Source of the DNA: an uncultured Clostridia bacterium
Lineage (GTDB): Bacteria > Bacillota > Clostridia > Christensenellales > UBA1242
DNA: 47,515 bases
Direction of reading: 5' to 3'
Assembly (NCBI GenBank): GCA_944362965.1
Contig: CALVTR010000010.1
Span: 1 to 47,515 of the forward strand
Numbering within the stretch: position 1 is the first letter of the stretch; each line of letters starts with the position of its first letter. The notes under the pieces were generated by a model that was not told the origin of the DNA, made no database searches, and saw nothing but the letters and a program-made list of their open reading frames with translations. Made by a program: the position numbers and the translations under genes. Below, piece after piece: positions 34,425 to 42,427 of this stretch.

Positions 34425-35726
34425 ATGAAAATATGTGTTATGACACTCGGGTGCAAGGTCAATAAGTATGAAAGTGATGCACTTATTTATAATTTAGGCT
34501 TGAAAGGCTATGAAACGACAGAGAAATTAGAACCTGCCGATGTTTATGTTATAAACACATGTGCTGTGACAGGAGAGGCTGAGAAAAAATCACGGCAGAT
34601 GATTGCACGCTGTAAGAAATTTAATCCGCAAGCTAAGTTTTTTGTATGCGGCTGTGCAAGTCAAAAGAATAGCCAGCAGTTTATTGAAAAGGGTGTAGAC
34701 TATGTTTGCGGTGCTGCTGGGAAAATCAAAATATCAGAGCAAATTGACAAACTTGCAAGCGGTGACAAGAGAAGACTTAAAAATCATGTTCGGCTTGCAA
34801 AGCTTCCTAAGGACTATGAAGATGACCTTTTTGCAAAGCAGTCACGCACTCGTGCATATATAAAGGTGCAAGATGGTTGCAACAATTTTTGTTCATACTG
34901 CATAATACCATATTTAAGAGGACGAAGCAGGTCACGCGGAATTTTTTCAATCATAAATGAAGCCGCCTCGCTCAGTGATGATATAAAAGAGATAGTTCTC
35001 ACAGGCATCAATGTGACCGACTATAAAATAGACGGCAAGCCGTCACTGCTTACACTGCTAGATGAGCTAGACACCTTCGGCAAACGTCTCCGCCTTTCAT
35101 CTATGGAAGAAAGTTTAGTCACTGAAGATTTTGTGCAAGGACTAAGCAAACTAAATAACTTTTGTCCGCATTTTCATCTTTCACTTCAAAGCGGCTCAAA
35201 CAGCGTGCTAAAAAGAATGAACCGCCACTATACTGCTGAGCAGTTTAAAGCATCAGTTGAGTTGATAAGAAAATATTTTCCACTTGCTGGTATTACAACC
35301 GATATTATTGTAGGTTTTCCAAACGAGAGCGAAGAAGAGTTTGAAGAAACCTATAACTTTGCAAAGGAAGTGGCTTTTTCTCAACTACATATCTTTCAAT
35401 ACTCAAAACGAGAAGGCACAGTGGCTGCAAAACTCTATAAAGACCTGCCGCCACAGATAAAACAAAGCCGCTTTGAAAGGCTAAATGAACTAAATGAAAA
35501 GCTAAAACTAGATTTTATCAAGAAGAATAAACAGGGCGAAGTGCTTATTGAAGAAAAGGTGGATGGTTTCTATACAGGCTATACAAAAAATTATATAAGG
35601 TGCTATATAGAAGATAATAGCGCTCTTCAAAAATATGGCAATCTTATAGACAAGATTGTTTCTGTTAAGATAAAAGAGCCTTTTAAGGATGGTGCAAAAG
35701 CAAAAATCATTGATATCAAGGGCTAA
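34425..35726 (+). CDS. mtaB: tRNA t6A37 methylthiotransferase MtaB
   Basis: 433 aa. Radical-SAM enzyme converting t6A37 to ms2t6A37 in tRNAs reading ANN codons. The N-terminal UPF0004 domain begins MKICVMTLGCKVNKYES with its cluster Cys residues (GCK, NTCAVTGEAEKKSRQ, CGCASQ). The radical-SAM motif C-x3-C-x2-C is in QDGCNNFCSYCIIP, and a TRAM-like tail follows (EEKVDGFYTGYTKNYIRC). The LGCKVNKYE start separates MtaB from MiaB. mtaB followed by rpsU is a common Bacillota order. Confidence 0.95.
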   Translation: MKICVMTLGCKVNKYESDALIYNLGLKGYETTEKLEPADVYVINTCAVTGEAEKKSRQMIARCKKFNPQAKFFVCGCASQKNSQQFIEKGVDYVCGAAGKIKISEQIDKLASGDKRRLKNHVRLAKLPKDYEDDLFAKQSRTRAYIKVQDGCNNFCSYCIIPYLRGRSRSRGIFSIINEAASLSDDIKEIVLTGINVTDYKIDGKPSLLTLLDELDTFGKRLRLSSMEESLVTEDFVQGLSKLNNFCPHFHLSLQSGSNSVLKRMNRHYTAEQFKASVELIRKYFPLAGITTDIIVGFPNESEEEFEETYNFAKEVAFSQLHIFQYSKREGTVAAKLYKDLPPQIKQSRFERLNELNEKLKLDFIKKNKQGEVLIEEKVDGFYTGYTKNYIRCYIEDNSALQKYGNLIDKIVSVKIKEPFKDGAKAKIIDIKG

Positions 35727-35756
35727 AAAACAAATAAATAAATTTTTCAAAAATTC

Positions 35757-35785
35757 TTGACAATGGACTATTAAATTTATATAAT
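35757..35785 (+). promoter_or_regulatory. rpsU promoter (perfect consensus)
   Basis: TTGACA (35757-35762), 17-bp spacer, TATAAT (35780-35785). Confidence 0.75.
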
Positions 35786-35821
35786 AGTAAGGAACTTTAA
35801 AATTAGAAGGTGGTGAGAAAT

Positions 35822-36004
35822 TTGACAACTGTTAAAGTAGGCGAAAACGAAAGTCTTGAAAGTGCTTTAAAGAAATTTAAAAGAAAATGCCAAAAAGACG
35901 GAATTATCGGCGATATTAGAAGAAAAGAAGCTTACTATAAGCCTAGCGTTGCTAAGAAAATGAAAAGAGAAGCCGCTCGTAAACGTGCTAGAAAGAGAGG
36001 CTAA
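35822..36004 (+). CDS. rpsU: 30S ribosomal protein S21
   Basis: 60 aa from the TTG at 35822, which follows AAGGTGGTGA at a normal distance; two GTG codons (35810, 35813) lie inside that Shine-Dalgarno. The resulting start (M)TTVKVGENESLESALKKFKRKC and the basic tail KREAARKRARKRG are typical of S21. In this genome it is followed by rplS. Confidence 0.94.
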   Translation: MTTVKVGENESLESALKKFKRKCQKDGIIGDIRRKEAYYKPSVAKKMKREAARKRARKRG

Positions 36005-36065
36005 AATCTCACAAAACCTTGTGTTAGGATGCACATTATAAAATTTTATTAAAAGGAGAAAAACA

Positions 36066-36416
36066 ATGGCTAACATTATTGACCAAATTGAAAAGGAAAA
36101 TATGAAAGAGTCAGTTCCTGAATTTAATATCGGCGACACAGTTAGAGTTGGTGTTAAAATCAAGGAAGGTGACAAAGAAAGAATCCAGGGCTATGAAGGC
36201 GTAGTTATTGCTCGCAAGAATGGTGGTTCAAGAGAAAGCTTCACTGTTAGAAAAATCTCTAATGGCGTTGGCGTTGAAAGAACATTCCCACTTCACTCAC
36301 CACTTGTTGCAAGTATTGAAGTTGTCCGAAAGGGTAAACCAAGAAGAGCAAAACTCTACTACGTAAGAGAACTCACAGGAAAAGCTGCAAAAATCAAATC
36401 TGCAGACAACAAATAA
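36066..36416 (+). CDS. rplS: 50S ribosomal protein L19
   Basis: 116 aa, [59 protein letters not shown] and [10 protein letters not shown] are diagnostic for L19. It normally sits between trmD and rbgA; here it has moved about 23 kb to follow rpsU. Confidence 0.97.
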   Translation: MANIIDQIEKENMKESVPEFNIGDTVRVGVKIKEGDKERIQGYEGVVIARKNGGSRESFTVRKISNGVGVERTFPLHSPLVASIEVVRKGKPRRAKLYYVRELTGKAAKIKSADNK

Positions 36417-36424
36417 TTATAAAA

Positions 36425-36455
36425 ACCTTATGCTTAGCCGCATAAGGTATTTTGT
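36425..36455 (+). terminator. rplS terminator
   Basis: ACCTTATGC (36425-36433) pairs with GCATAAGGT (36440-36448), followed by T-rich sequence. Confidence 0.8.
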
Positions 36456-36535
36456 TTTATAAGGTTTTTATATAAAAAGTTTTTATTTTATGTGGTATTT
36501 TAAATCATTATAAAATGTTTTTGACTTTCTATTGC

Positions 36536-36659
36536 GGCGAGACTTGCAAAAAGCCGGAGCATAAACATGCTCCGGCTTTTTCGTTTGTTAAATCGCAGAT
36601 TTAACAAACAGATATGCCCGCCCGCATCACTGCAGGCGGGCATATCAGCAAGTCTCGCC
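36536..36659. repeat. Cloverleaf (four-way-junction) palindromic element E
   Basis: The cleanest copy. Outer perfect 12-bp inverted repeat GGCGAGACTTGC (36536-36547) / GCAAGTCTCGCC (36648-36659). Inside are three perfect hairpins: 36548-36562/36567-36581 (15 bp, loop AAAC), 36583-36594/36598-36609 (12 bp, loop GCA) and 36611-36622/36635-36646 (12 bp). The four arms meet with 0-1 unpaired bases. Its right end coincides with the stop codon of the XRE gene. Arm 1 would also act as a terminator. Confidence 0.92.
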
Positions 36660-36868
36660 TATTTTAAACCCAAGATATCATCAGCTGAACAATCAATAAT
36701 TTCACATAGCTTTGCAAAAGTGGCAAGAGAAGGAAGTATCCGTCCAGATAGATACTGCGATAGGGTAGGCTTTGATATGCCAAGCTCTTTTGCTATCTCA
36801 GTTTTGCTCTTTCCGCAATGTTCAATCTCAAATTTAAGGTTCTTTTTGATGATATCTTCCTTATTCAT
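36659..36868 (-). CDS. XRE-family helix-turn-helix repressor
   Basis: 69 aa, a single HTH_XRE domain: KTEIAKELGISKPTLSQYLSGRILPSLATFAKLCEIIDC. There is no effector domain. It is divergent from a secreted-protein gene, and two perfect TTAGG-N5-CCTAA operators lie in the shared promoter region, so it should repress that gene and itself. Its own -10 (TATAAT, plus 36876-36881) ends eight bases before the ATG with no RBS, predicting a leaderless mRNA. Its stop overlaps element E. Confidence 0.85.
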   Translation of the reverse strand: MNKEDIIKKNLKFEIEHCGKSKTEIAKELGISKPTLSQYLSGRILPSLATFAKLCEIIDCSADDILGLK

Positions 36869-36881
36869 AACATTATTATAT

Positions 36882-36931
36882 TAGGAAATACCTAATTTTA
36901 GTTGACAATTAGGCATTGCCTAACTATAATA
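36882..36931 (+). promoter_or_regulatory. Divergent promoter region with two TTAGG-N5-CCTAA operators
   Basis: Rightward promoter TTGACA (36903-36908)-N17-TATAAT (36926-36931). Operator 1 TTAGGAAATACCTAA (36882-36896) lies next to the leftward -10. Operator 2 TTAGGCATTGCCTAA (36910-36924) fills the rightward spacer. Centres are 28 bp apart, on nearly the same face of the helix. Confidence 0.8.
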
Positions 36932-36951
36932 TGTAATGAAAGGAGAAAATT

Positions 36952-37788
36952 ATGAGTTTAAAAGTAAAATTGATTTCTAGCATTTCGTCATTCATATTGA
37001 CTTTATGTCTTTTGATTGTGGGTGTATGGACAGCAGGCACTCAAACAATAAACTTGAAGGGCAGCGTTAATTTTAATATAGAAGATTCAACATTTTATAT
37101 CAAAGATATACGTATAAATTGTGATGATTTGATAGGTGAAGGGTCCACAATAGAAAATTTTATGCCGGGTTTTGTTAACAATAGTTTTGAACTTAACTTA
37201 GGCACAATCACAAGCACCACAGGCTCCGTCGCAGTGCAAATTGATATCGTCAACACAACGGGAACTGTTTACAGTGCAAGCAGTCAGTCTAGCATATCGA
37301 ATGCAACTTTATCTGTCAGCGGAACAATAGAAGGAGACAATGTTCCACTCGAAAATGTTGCCACTTATAACGATATCTCCGGCACAATACAAATAATCAT
37401 CCAAACAACCGATTTATCGTCAATAAATTTAGATAATATCACTATAGAGCTAAATGAAAAGAGTGGCTATACTGCAACAATAAATATTGTAGATGATAGT
37501 ATCCATCAATATTCTTCTGAACTTGGTGTTGCAATCAACAACTCATCCGATGTGACAGGTTTTAATGAATTTGAAAGTTTTGACCAGTGGCAAATTATTC
37601 TTTATAATGTAGAAACTATTGCTATAACAAACTCTAGAAATGTAACCATAAGAGCCACAGATTATTATACTATCAATTTATCTTCAAACGCAGGTTTTAG
37701 CGGAACACTTGACAGCAACGCCTCGGACTTTTTGGGTTGGTATACTCTAACGCAAGATACAACTTTTACTATAACAATTTCTTATTAA
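36952..37788 (+). CDS. Secreted protein of unknown function under XRE control
   Basis: 278 aa, RBS AAAGGAGA. Signal peptide-like N-terminus: basic MSLKVK then a hydrophobic segment (about 8-27) and VGVWTAGTQ. The mature part is Ser/Thr/Asn/Ile-rich with predicted beta strands and almost no Lys or Cys (NIEDSTFYIKDIRINCDDLIG is the only Cys region). The tail (about 225-278) is an InlB-like beta unit ending FLGWYTLTQDTTFTITISY. No family recognised; XRE-controlled matrix proteins such as TasA are only a loose parallel. Terminator follows at 37816. Confidence 0.7.
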   Translation: MSLKVKLISSISSFILTLCLLIVGVWTAGTQTINLKGSVNFNIEDSTFYIKDIRINCDDLIGEGSTIENFMPGFVNNSFELNLGTITSTTGSVAVQIDIVNTTGTVYSASSQSSISNATLSVSGTIEGDNVPLENVATYNDISGTIQIIIQTTDLSSINLDNITIELNEKSGYTATINIVDDSIHQYSSELGVAINNSSDVTGFNEFESFDQWQIILYNVETIAITNSRNVTIRATDYYTINLSSNAGFSGTLDSNASDFLGWYTLTQDTTFTITISY

Positions 37789-37815
37789 AAATTGTTAAAT
37801 CAATATAAAAATCAC

Positions 37816-37853
37816 AAAAATACATGGAATTTTAATTTTCCCATGTATTTTTT
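37816..37853 (+). terminator. Terminator after the secreted-protein gene
   Basis: AAAAATACATGG (37816-37827) pairs with CCATGTATTTTT (37841-37852). Confidence 0.8.
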
Positions 37854-37970
37854 ATAAAAAACAAAAAACAGAAAATAAAATCAAATATTTTTATTTTTCT
37901 TATCTTTTAACAAATTAAATCTCTTTCCATACACTGATAATAGGGGCGTGTGTGATTTTAAGAGGAATAT

Positions 37971-39674
37971 ATGGCTTTTTTGCAGCGTTATACAACAATA
38001 GAGCGTGGTGGTTTGCGTTTTATAGGCAATACTCTTGGACTTAGCAAAATCTCAAATGCATTATCAGCAGGTGCACTTGGCTCAATCGGTGCTTTCACGT
38101 CACTGAATAACACCCAGCTTTCAAACTTCCCAGTGGGAACAACTGCAAGTTATTTGCAAAATGGTTCAAGTGCAATTCTAACACTTCCTATTGGCAGCTC
38201 GGTGCTTCATGCCGAGCTTGTATGGGGTGGACTATATCAATCTCAAACCCAAAATATAGCAAATGTGATAGATAACCCTGTCACACTTGTTGCAAATGGG
38301 GTGTCAAGCAGTATTTCGCCTGATGCAACCACTTCGCAAAACTTTTTAATCCCAAGTCAAGGCGGATTTAATTTAGGTTTTTATGTTCGAACGGCAGACG
38401 TCACCAATATCGTTTCAAGTTCGCTAAACGGCACATATTCGGTGCTTGGCGTTCCGGCACTTTTAATTGCAAACGACAATCAAACCACGCAAACAAACCA
38501 TGCGGGGTGGACTCTTGCAATAGTATACAAAAATGACAATGAAATAATAAGAAACTTGACCTTGTGGGTAGGTGGTGCGGTTGTAGGGCCGGGCACTCCT
38601 GTCAGCGATACAACCTTAACAGATTTTTCAACTCCTGCCGCTTTGCCAATCTCTGGCAAGGTGTTTATCAGTGCACAAGAAGGTGATGCTGTGCTTACTG
38701 GCGACCAATTCCTATTTGGAAGGGATGCAGGCTCACTTGCTGTAATCTCAGGTCCAAACAATCCGGCAGACAACTTCTTTGCCTCACAAATAAACAACGA
38801 AAATGGACTTATTGACACGATGGGCACATTCGGCTTAAGAAATGCCAATGCCGCCGCAGGCACTGGTATAAGTGCGGGCAGACAGGGCTGGGATATCACA
38901 GCGGTTGATATCTCATCTGAGCTTGAGCCCCTTCAAACAAGCGCACTATTCAGGTTTACAAGCTCTGGTGACCTATATGTGCCAAACGCACTTGCAACTC
39001 AAATAGACTCACTTGGTGCTTCGCTTACAGTAACAAAATCGGCTTCGGCTGATGCAGTTTTTGTTGGTCAAAGTGTGGAATACACCATCCAAGTTACAAA
39101 CACAGGGCAACTTGATGCAACAAACGTCTCGCTTGCCGACCCAATTCCAACAGGACTCAGCTTGTTGAGTGGTTCGATTGAAGTGGACGGCGTTTTACAG
39201 CCTGACACTTTCCCAGTATCACTCGGCACAATTACGCCAAGTCAAACAAAGACTGTGACATATTCATTAAGGGCAATAACGCTTCCACTTACCAATCCGG
39301 CAGTAAATACTGCAACAGTAAGCTTTGAGTTTGAACCTTTCCCAAATTTCACTGTAAACCTAGACCAAACAAGCAACCCTGAATCAGTATTTATATTGGA
39401 AGAGGCAGTCAACAACGTCAAAATTGTTGACAAAGCGGTTGCTTTAAGCGGTGAAATATTGACCTATACAAGTTTTATCACAAACAATGGCAACCTAAAC
39501 GCAATAGATTTTGTGTTCACCGATTCAATTCCAGTCGGCACAACCTTTGTTGCTGATTCTGTTTCGGTTGACGGAGTGAATATGCCTGGCGAGAACCCAG
39601 AAAATGGAATAAATATAGGTGATTTAAATATTGGTCAAGTAAAGACAATAACTTTTCAAGTTCAAGTAAATTAG
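37971..39674 (+). CDS. DUF11-repeat surface protein, part 1
   Basis: 567 aa, RBS AGAGGA. No signal peptide. Residues 1-350 match the head domain of Bacillota DUF11 proteins (RYTTIERGGLRFIGNTLGLS, ILTLPIGSSVLHAELVWGG, WTLAIVYKND). Two DUF11 beta domains follow at about 355-465 (VTKSASADAVFVGQSVEYTI) and 480-567 (VDKAVALSGEILTYTSFITN). Such proteins are thought to be adhesins or spore-surface components. It ends with TAG in frame with the next gene, three codons before that gene's ATG. Base composition is less AT-rich than that of its neighbours. Confidence 0.8.
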   Translation: MAFLQRYTTIERGGLRFIGNTLGLSKISNALSAGALGSIGAFTSLNNTQLSNFPVGTTASYLQNGSSAILTLPIGSSVLHAELVWGGLYQSQTQNIANVIDNPVTLVANGVSSSISPDATTSQNFLIPSQGGFNLGFYVRTADVTNIVSSSLNGTYSVLGVPALLIANDNQTTQTNHAGWTLAIVYKNDNEIIRNLTLWVGGAVVGPGTPVSDTTLTDFSTPAALPISGKVFISAQEGDAVLTGDQFLFGRDAGSLAVISGPNNPADNFFASQINNENGLIDTMGTFGLRNANAAAGTGISAGRQGWDITAVDISSELEPLQTSALFRFTSSGDLYVPNALATQIDSLGASLTVTKSASADAVFVGQSVEYTIQVTNTGQLDATNVSLADPIPTGLSLLSGSIEVDGVLQPDTFPVSLGTITPSQTKTVTYSLRAITLPLTNPAVNTATVSFEFEPFPNFTVNLDQTSNPESVFILEEAVNNVKIVDKAVALSGEILTYTSFITNNGNLNAIDFVFTDSIPVGTTFVADSVSVDGVNMPGENPENGINIGDLNIGQVKTITFQVQVN

Positions 39675-39683
39675 GAGATAAAA

Positions 39684-40454
39684 ATGATTATACCAAATCA
39701 GTCTAGCGTAAGCTTCCTGTCTGTTTTGCCTGACGGAACAACTGTCCCAGGGCAGAGAGATAGCAATATAGTTACAACAGAAATAATATCAGTCACATTC
39801 AGCAAAGTTAAATCAACACCTACAGCATTTATCGGCGAAGGCGACAGCACAACCCAAACAATAGTTTTAACAAACAACACAAATTATGTTATAAAGAATC
39901 TGTTTTTCAATGATACCTTAGCAGCTGGAGCCACGCACGTTCCGTCAACTGTTATCATTGATAACGTGGCATACCCTGGCTATGATATTGTTGCGGGCTT
40001 CTCTCTTCCAGACCTTGCAGTAGGGGCAAGCACAACCATAGTTTACACGGTTGTTGCCGACAATCCAAAGACACAAGACACTGTTGACAACTACGGCACA
40101 GTCAACTACAGCGTAGACACACCGCTTGGCACACGTGATTTCACTGAAAACACCAACACTGTAACCTTCGCAGTTATTTCTACTAGCTTTAATGTTGTCA
40201 AGAGCGTGGATAAGGCAGTGGCAGTGAAGGGTGAAATACTCAATTATAGGTCAGTTATAACCAACACAGGCAGTCAAAACGTGACAAATGTGGTGTTCAC
40301 AGATGTGCTCGATGCAAATCTTACCTTTGTAACAGATTCAGTTAAAATAAATAATGTTACATATCTTGGGTATAACCCTATAAGCGGTTTCGCACTTCCT
40401 GATATAGCTCCAGGTGGCAGCGTAACAGTTGATTTCCAAGCACTTGTAAACTAG
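39684..40454 (+). CDS. DUF11-repeat surface protein, part 2
   Basis: 256 aa. The RBS GGAGA overlaps the upstream stop (TAGGAGA). The protein begins in the middle of a domain linker (NQSSVSFLSVLPDGTTVPGQ, then SNIVTTEI), which in long DUF11 proteins connects consecutive repeats, and then has two DUF11 domains (about 35-165 and 170-256). It is in the same frame as the upstream ORF, so read-through of one TAG would fuse them into a chain of about 827 residues. No signal peptide. Confidence 0.78.
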   Translation: MIIPNQSSVSFLSVLPDGTTVPGQRDSNIVTTEIISVTFSKVKSTPTAFIGEGDSTTQTIVLTNNTNYVIKNLFFNDTLAAGATHVPSTVIIDNVAYPGYDIVAGFSLPDLAVGASTTIVYTVVADNPKTQDTVDNYGTVNYSVDTPLGTRDFTENTNTVTFAVISTSFNVVKSVDKAVAVKGEILNYRSVITNTGSQNVTNVVFTDVLDANLTFVTDSVKINNVTYLGYNPISGFALPDIAPGGSVTVDFQALVN

Positions 40455-40461
40455 GTGACTT

Positions 40462-40746
40462 ATGAGAATAATAAACAATTCATCAAACGTCACAGTATCG
40501 GTGCAGGGCATACCGTCGTCATTTAATAGCAACATTGTTCAAACTGTGGTAAATGACCCTGTAGTGCCACCAACACCACCAACAATCTGCTTCTTCTTTG
40601 ACTTTGATTGTGGATGTTTTTTCAATCCGTGCGACAATTTTAATGACTGCTTCGATAGAAGATGCAATCCGTGCTTTAGAAATTGCAATAGAAGATGCAG
40701 AAATTGTGGATGTCAACAAAAGAAATTTTGTAAAAGAAGATGTTAA
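40462..40746 (+). CDS. Small Cys-rich protein at the end of the DUF11 set
   Basis: 94 aa. Residues 1-32 repeat the linker type of the preceding protein (INNSSNVTVSVQGIPSSF, SNIVQTVV). A Pro/Thr spacer leads to a tail of about 53 residues with 13 Cys and many Arg, Asn, Phe (CDNFNDCFDRRCNPCFRNCN and onward). It starts seven bases after the previous stop, in another frame. The tail could be disulfide cross-linked or bind metal and anchor the DUF11 proteins, as Cys-rich spore-coat proteins do; this is inference. Confidence 0.7.
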   Translation: MRIINNSSNVTVSVQGIPSSFNSNIVQTVVNDPVVPPTPPTICFFFDFDCGCFFNPCDNFNDCFDRRCNPCFRNCNRRCRNCGCQQKKFCKRRC

Positions 40747-40764
40747 TTTAACTTTTCCCGTGAC

Positions 40765-40797
40765 AAAAATGCCGACCTTAAACAGGTCGGTATTTTT
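40765..40797 (+). terminator. Terminator of the DUF11 operon
   Basis: AAAAATGCCGACCT (40765-40778) pairs with AGGTCGGTATTTTT (40784-40797), with one G-T pair. Confidence 0.85.
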
Positions 40798-40804
40798 AAA
40801 AGGC

Positions 40805-40833
40805 TTGCGAAAAGCTTATAAATTTGCTATAAT
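40805..40833 (+). promoter_or_regulatory. Promoter of the divergent subtilisin-like gene
   Basis: TTGCGA (40805-40810), 17-bp spacer, TATAAT (40828-40833). Confidence 0.65.
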
Positions 40834-40866
40834 AAACCTATAAAATTTTTTTTGATTGGAGTTTAT

Positions 40867-42030
40867 ATGAATTATTGGACACATGATGAGTATAGCAAGT
40901 TTATCACATCACTATATGAGATTCCTAAGAATATAACAAACGAATGGATGGACTCAGTGCTTTCAGGCAAAGAAAAGTATAATGGTGCAAGCTTTGCCTC
41001 ACGTTTTTCACATTTTGGCGTTTGCTATAGGGACTTGCGAGATTGCGATTTAAGTAAACTTGATAAAAGCCATCTTAAGAAGCTAGCCTTCAATTCAAGC
41101 ACAATATTCCCAAGTGCTGATAAGTTGCCTAGCGATTTTAATCCTAAGGAAATTCTCTCAAATGGGAAAAATCCTATGCTTGGAATAAAAGACTTGCACG
41201 CAAGTGGTATAGATGGCAGGGGAATAACAGTGGCAGTCATTGATTTTGGCTTTCAAGATAGCGGGCATGTTGAATTTGCAGGTTCTAATATAGAAGTTGT
41301 CGACCTTTTTGGTGATACTGACTACCACTTTCATGCGGATGGTGTGCTATCAAATCTTTGCGGACAAAATATAGGCGTTGCACCAAAAGCAAAGGTTTAT
41401 CATTATAACACATATCAAGGACATGGTGAAAAAGTAGACAAGGCTACACTCAAAATTTTGAGTGATATTCTAGATAAAGTTAAAAGTGGCATAAAAATTC
41501 GCGTGGTAAATATCAGTGCACCGCTTTCAAGAGATAGCAGACTTTTAGGACAAAATATGCCTGATGAGCAGCGGCTTAAACTTAAAGAAGAGATTGAAAA
41601 ACCATTTTTATCTATAATTGAACAGTTAAAAACACTTGGCTGCGAAGTTGTGTCGTCAGAGCGTTTTTCTCAAACCTTCTCATGTTGCGATGTGGATTTT
41701 TCCACAAAAAAACTTGACAAACCTGAGTGGCTAAAAACAAAGAGAGCCTATTCAGACTTTGTTTGTTTTGTCTCAGGCGGCAGGGTAATACCAGAGTTTA
41801 CAAGTAAAGATGGCTATGAATATGAGACAACAGGGGCTTATAGCTGGACAATTCCACAAGCTATAGGTATGTATTGCCTTGCATTGCAAGAAAACAACAA
41901 TCTCACATGGGAAGATTTTGCTAAGATATGCAAAGATACTTCCACTTTGCAAGATGGCGTGCGTCTTGCCAGCCCTAAGCAAATAATAGAGAAGGCAAGG
42001 CAAATGCCAATGGAAAATGGAAATTGCTAA
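40867..42030 (+). CDS. Divergent subtilisin-like (S8) protein
   Basis: 387 aa from the ATG at 40867 (RBS TTGGAG). A helical region (1-100) precedes an S8-type fold: Asp126 in VAVIDFGF, His156 in HFHADGVLS, GVAPKAKVYHY after it, and Ser326 in GAYSWTIPQAIG, the counterpart of GTSMATPxxAG. The usual oxyanion AAGN motif is not found; the corresponding strand reads CEVVSSERFS. The triad looks present but activity is uncertain. No signal peptide. It follows the DUF11 operon with its own promoter and may process those proteins. Confidence 0.75.
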   Translation: MNYWTHDEYSKFITSLYEIPKNITNEWMDSVLSGKEKYNGASFASRFSHFGVCYRDLRDCDLSKLDKSHLKKLAFNSSTIFPSADKLPSDFNPKEILSNGKNPMLGIKDLHASGIDGRGITVAVIDFGFQDSGHVEFAGSNIEVVDLFGDTDYHFHADGVLSNLCGQNIGVAPKAKVYHYNTYQGHGEKVDKATLKILSDILDKVKSGIKIRVVNISAPLSRDSRLLGQNMPDEQRLKLKEEIEKPFLSIIEQLKTLGCEVVSSERFSQTFSCCDVDFSTKKLDKPEWLKTKRAYSDFVCFVSGGRVIPEFTSKDGYEYETTGAYSWTIPQAIGMYCLALQENNNLTWEDFAKICKDTSTLQDGVRLASPKQIIEKARQMPMENGNC

Positions 42031-42044
42031 ATTAAAAAATATAG

Positions 42045-42071
42045 AAAAAGCCCAAAATTTTCGGGCTTTTT
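42045..42071 (+). terminator. Terminator after the subtilisin-like gene
   Basis: AAAAAGCCC and GGGCTTTTT flank an AAAATTTTC loop. Confidence 0.85.
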
Positions 42072-42237
42072 AATGTTTTTATAGCTATTTTTATTTAAAA
42101 AATCATTTTTTGCATCAAAAACCATTTGAAAAAGCATTTTGATATGATATAATAATACTTGTCAAAAATAAAAACTTGACTTTAGTTTTGTATAAATATT
42201 GACAACCAAAAACCATTGCTCATATCAAAACACCCCG

Positions 42238-42305
42238 TGTTCCCATAGTAAAGTGGATATTACAAGCCCCTCCTAAGTAAATAATCTGTCATAGATAAAA
42301 ATCGC
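42238..42305 (+). pseudogene. Decayed tRNA-Arg(CCT)-like copy
   Basis: This stretch shares the order and core of the intact tRNA 190 bases downstream: CCCATAGTAAAGTGGATAT against CTCATAGGTAAATGGATAT, and the same CTCCTAAG anticodon loop. The anticodon stem does not pair (AGCCC against GTAAA), and no proper T arm or CCA end is seen. It lies in the 42031-42671 gap, which otherwise holds a terminator, the intact tRNA and no protein gene. Confidence 0.55.
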
Positions 42306-42386
42306 TACAATGCCCTAAAATACTGGTGTTTATAGGTGAACAGAATAAGTAACAAAGGTGTAAATGGAAAAAAGTTGGAAAAAAAC

Positions 42387-42415
42387 TTGCAATTTTAAAG
42401 AAAAAGATGTATAAT
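42387..42415 (+). promoter_or_regulatory. tRNA-Arg promoter
   Basis: TTGCAA (42387-42392), 17-bp spacer, TATAAT (42410-42415). Confidence 0.7.
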
Positions 42416-42427
42416 TAAGTAAAGAAT

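Noticed and set aside
36567-36884. 105-codon plus-strand frame opposite the XRE gene
   Set aside because: It runs through element E hairpins and antisense to a clear helix-turn-helix gene; composition is that of palindromes.
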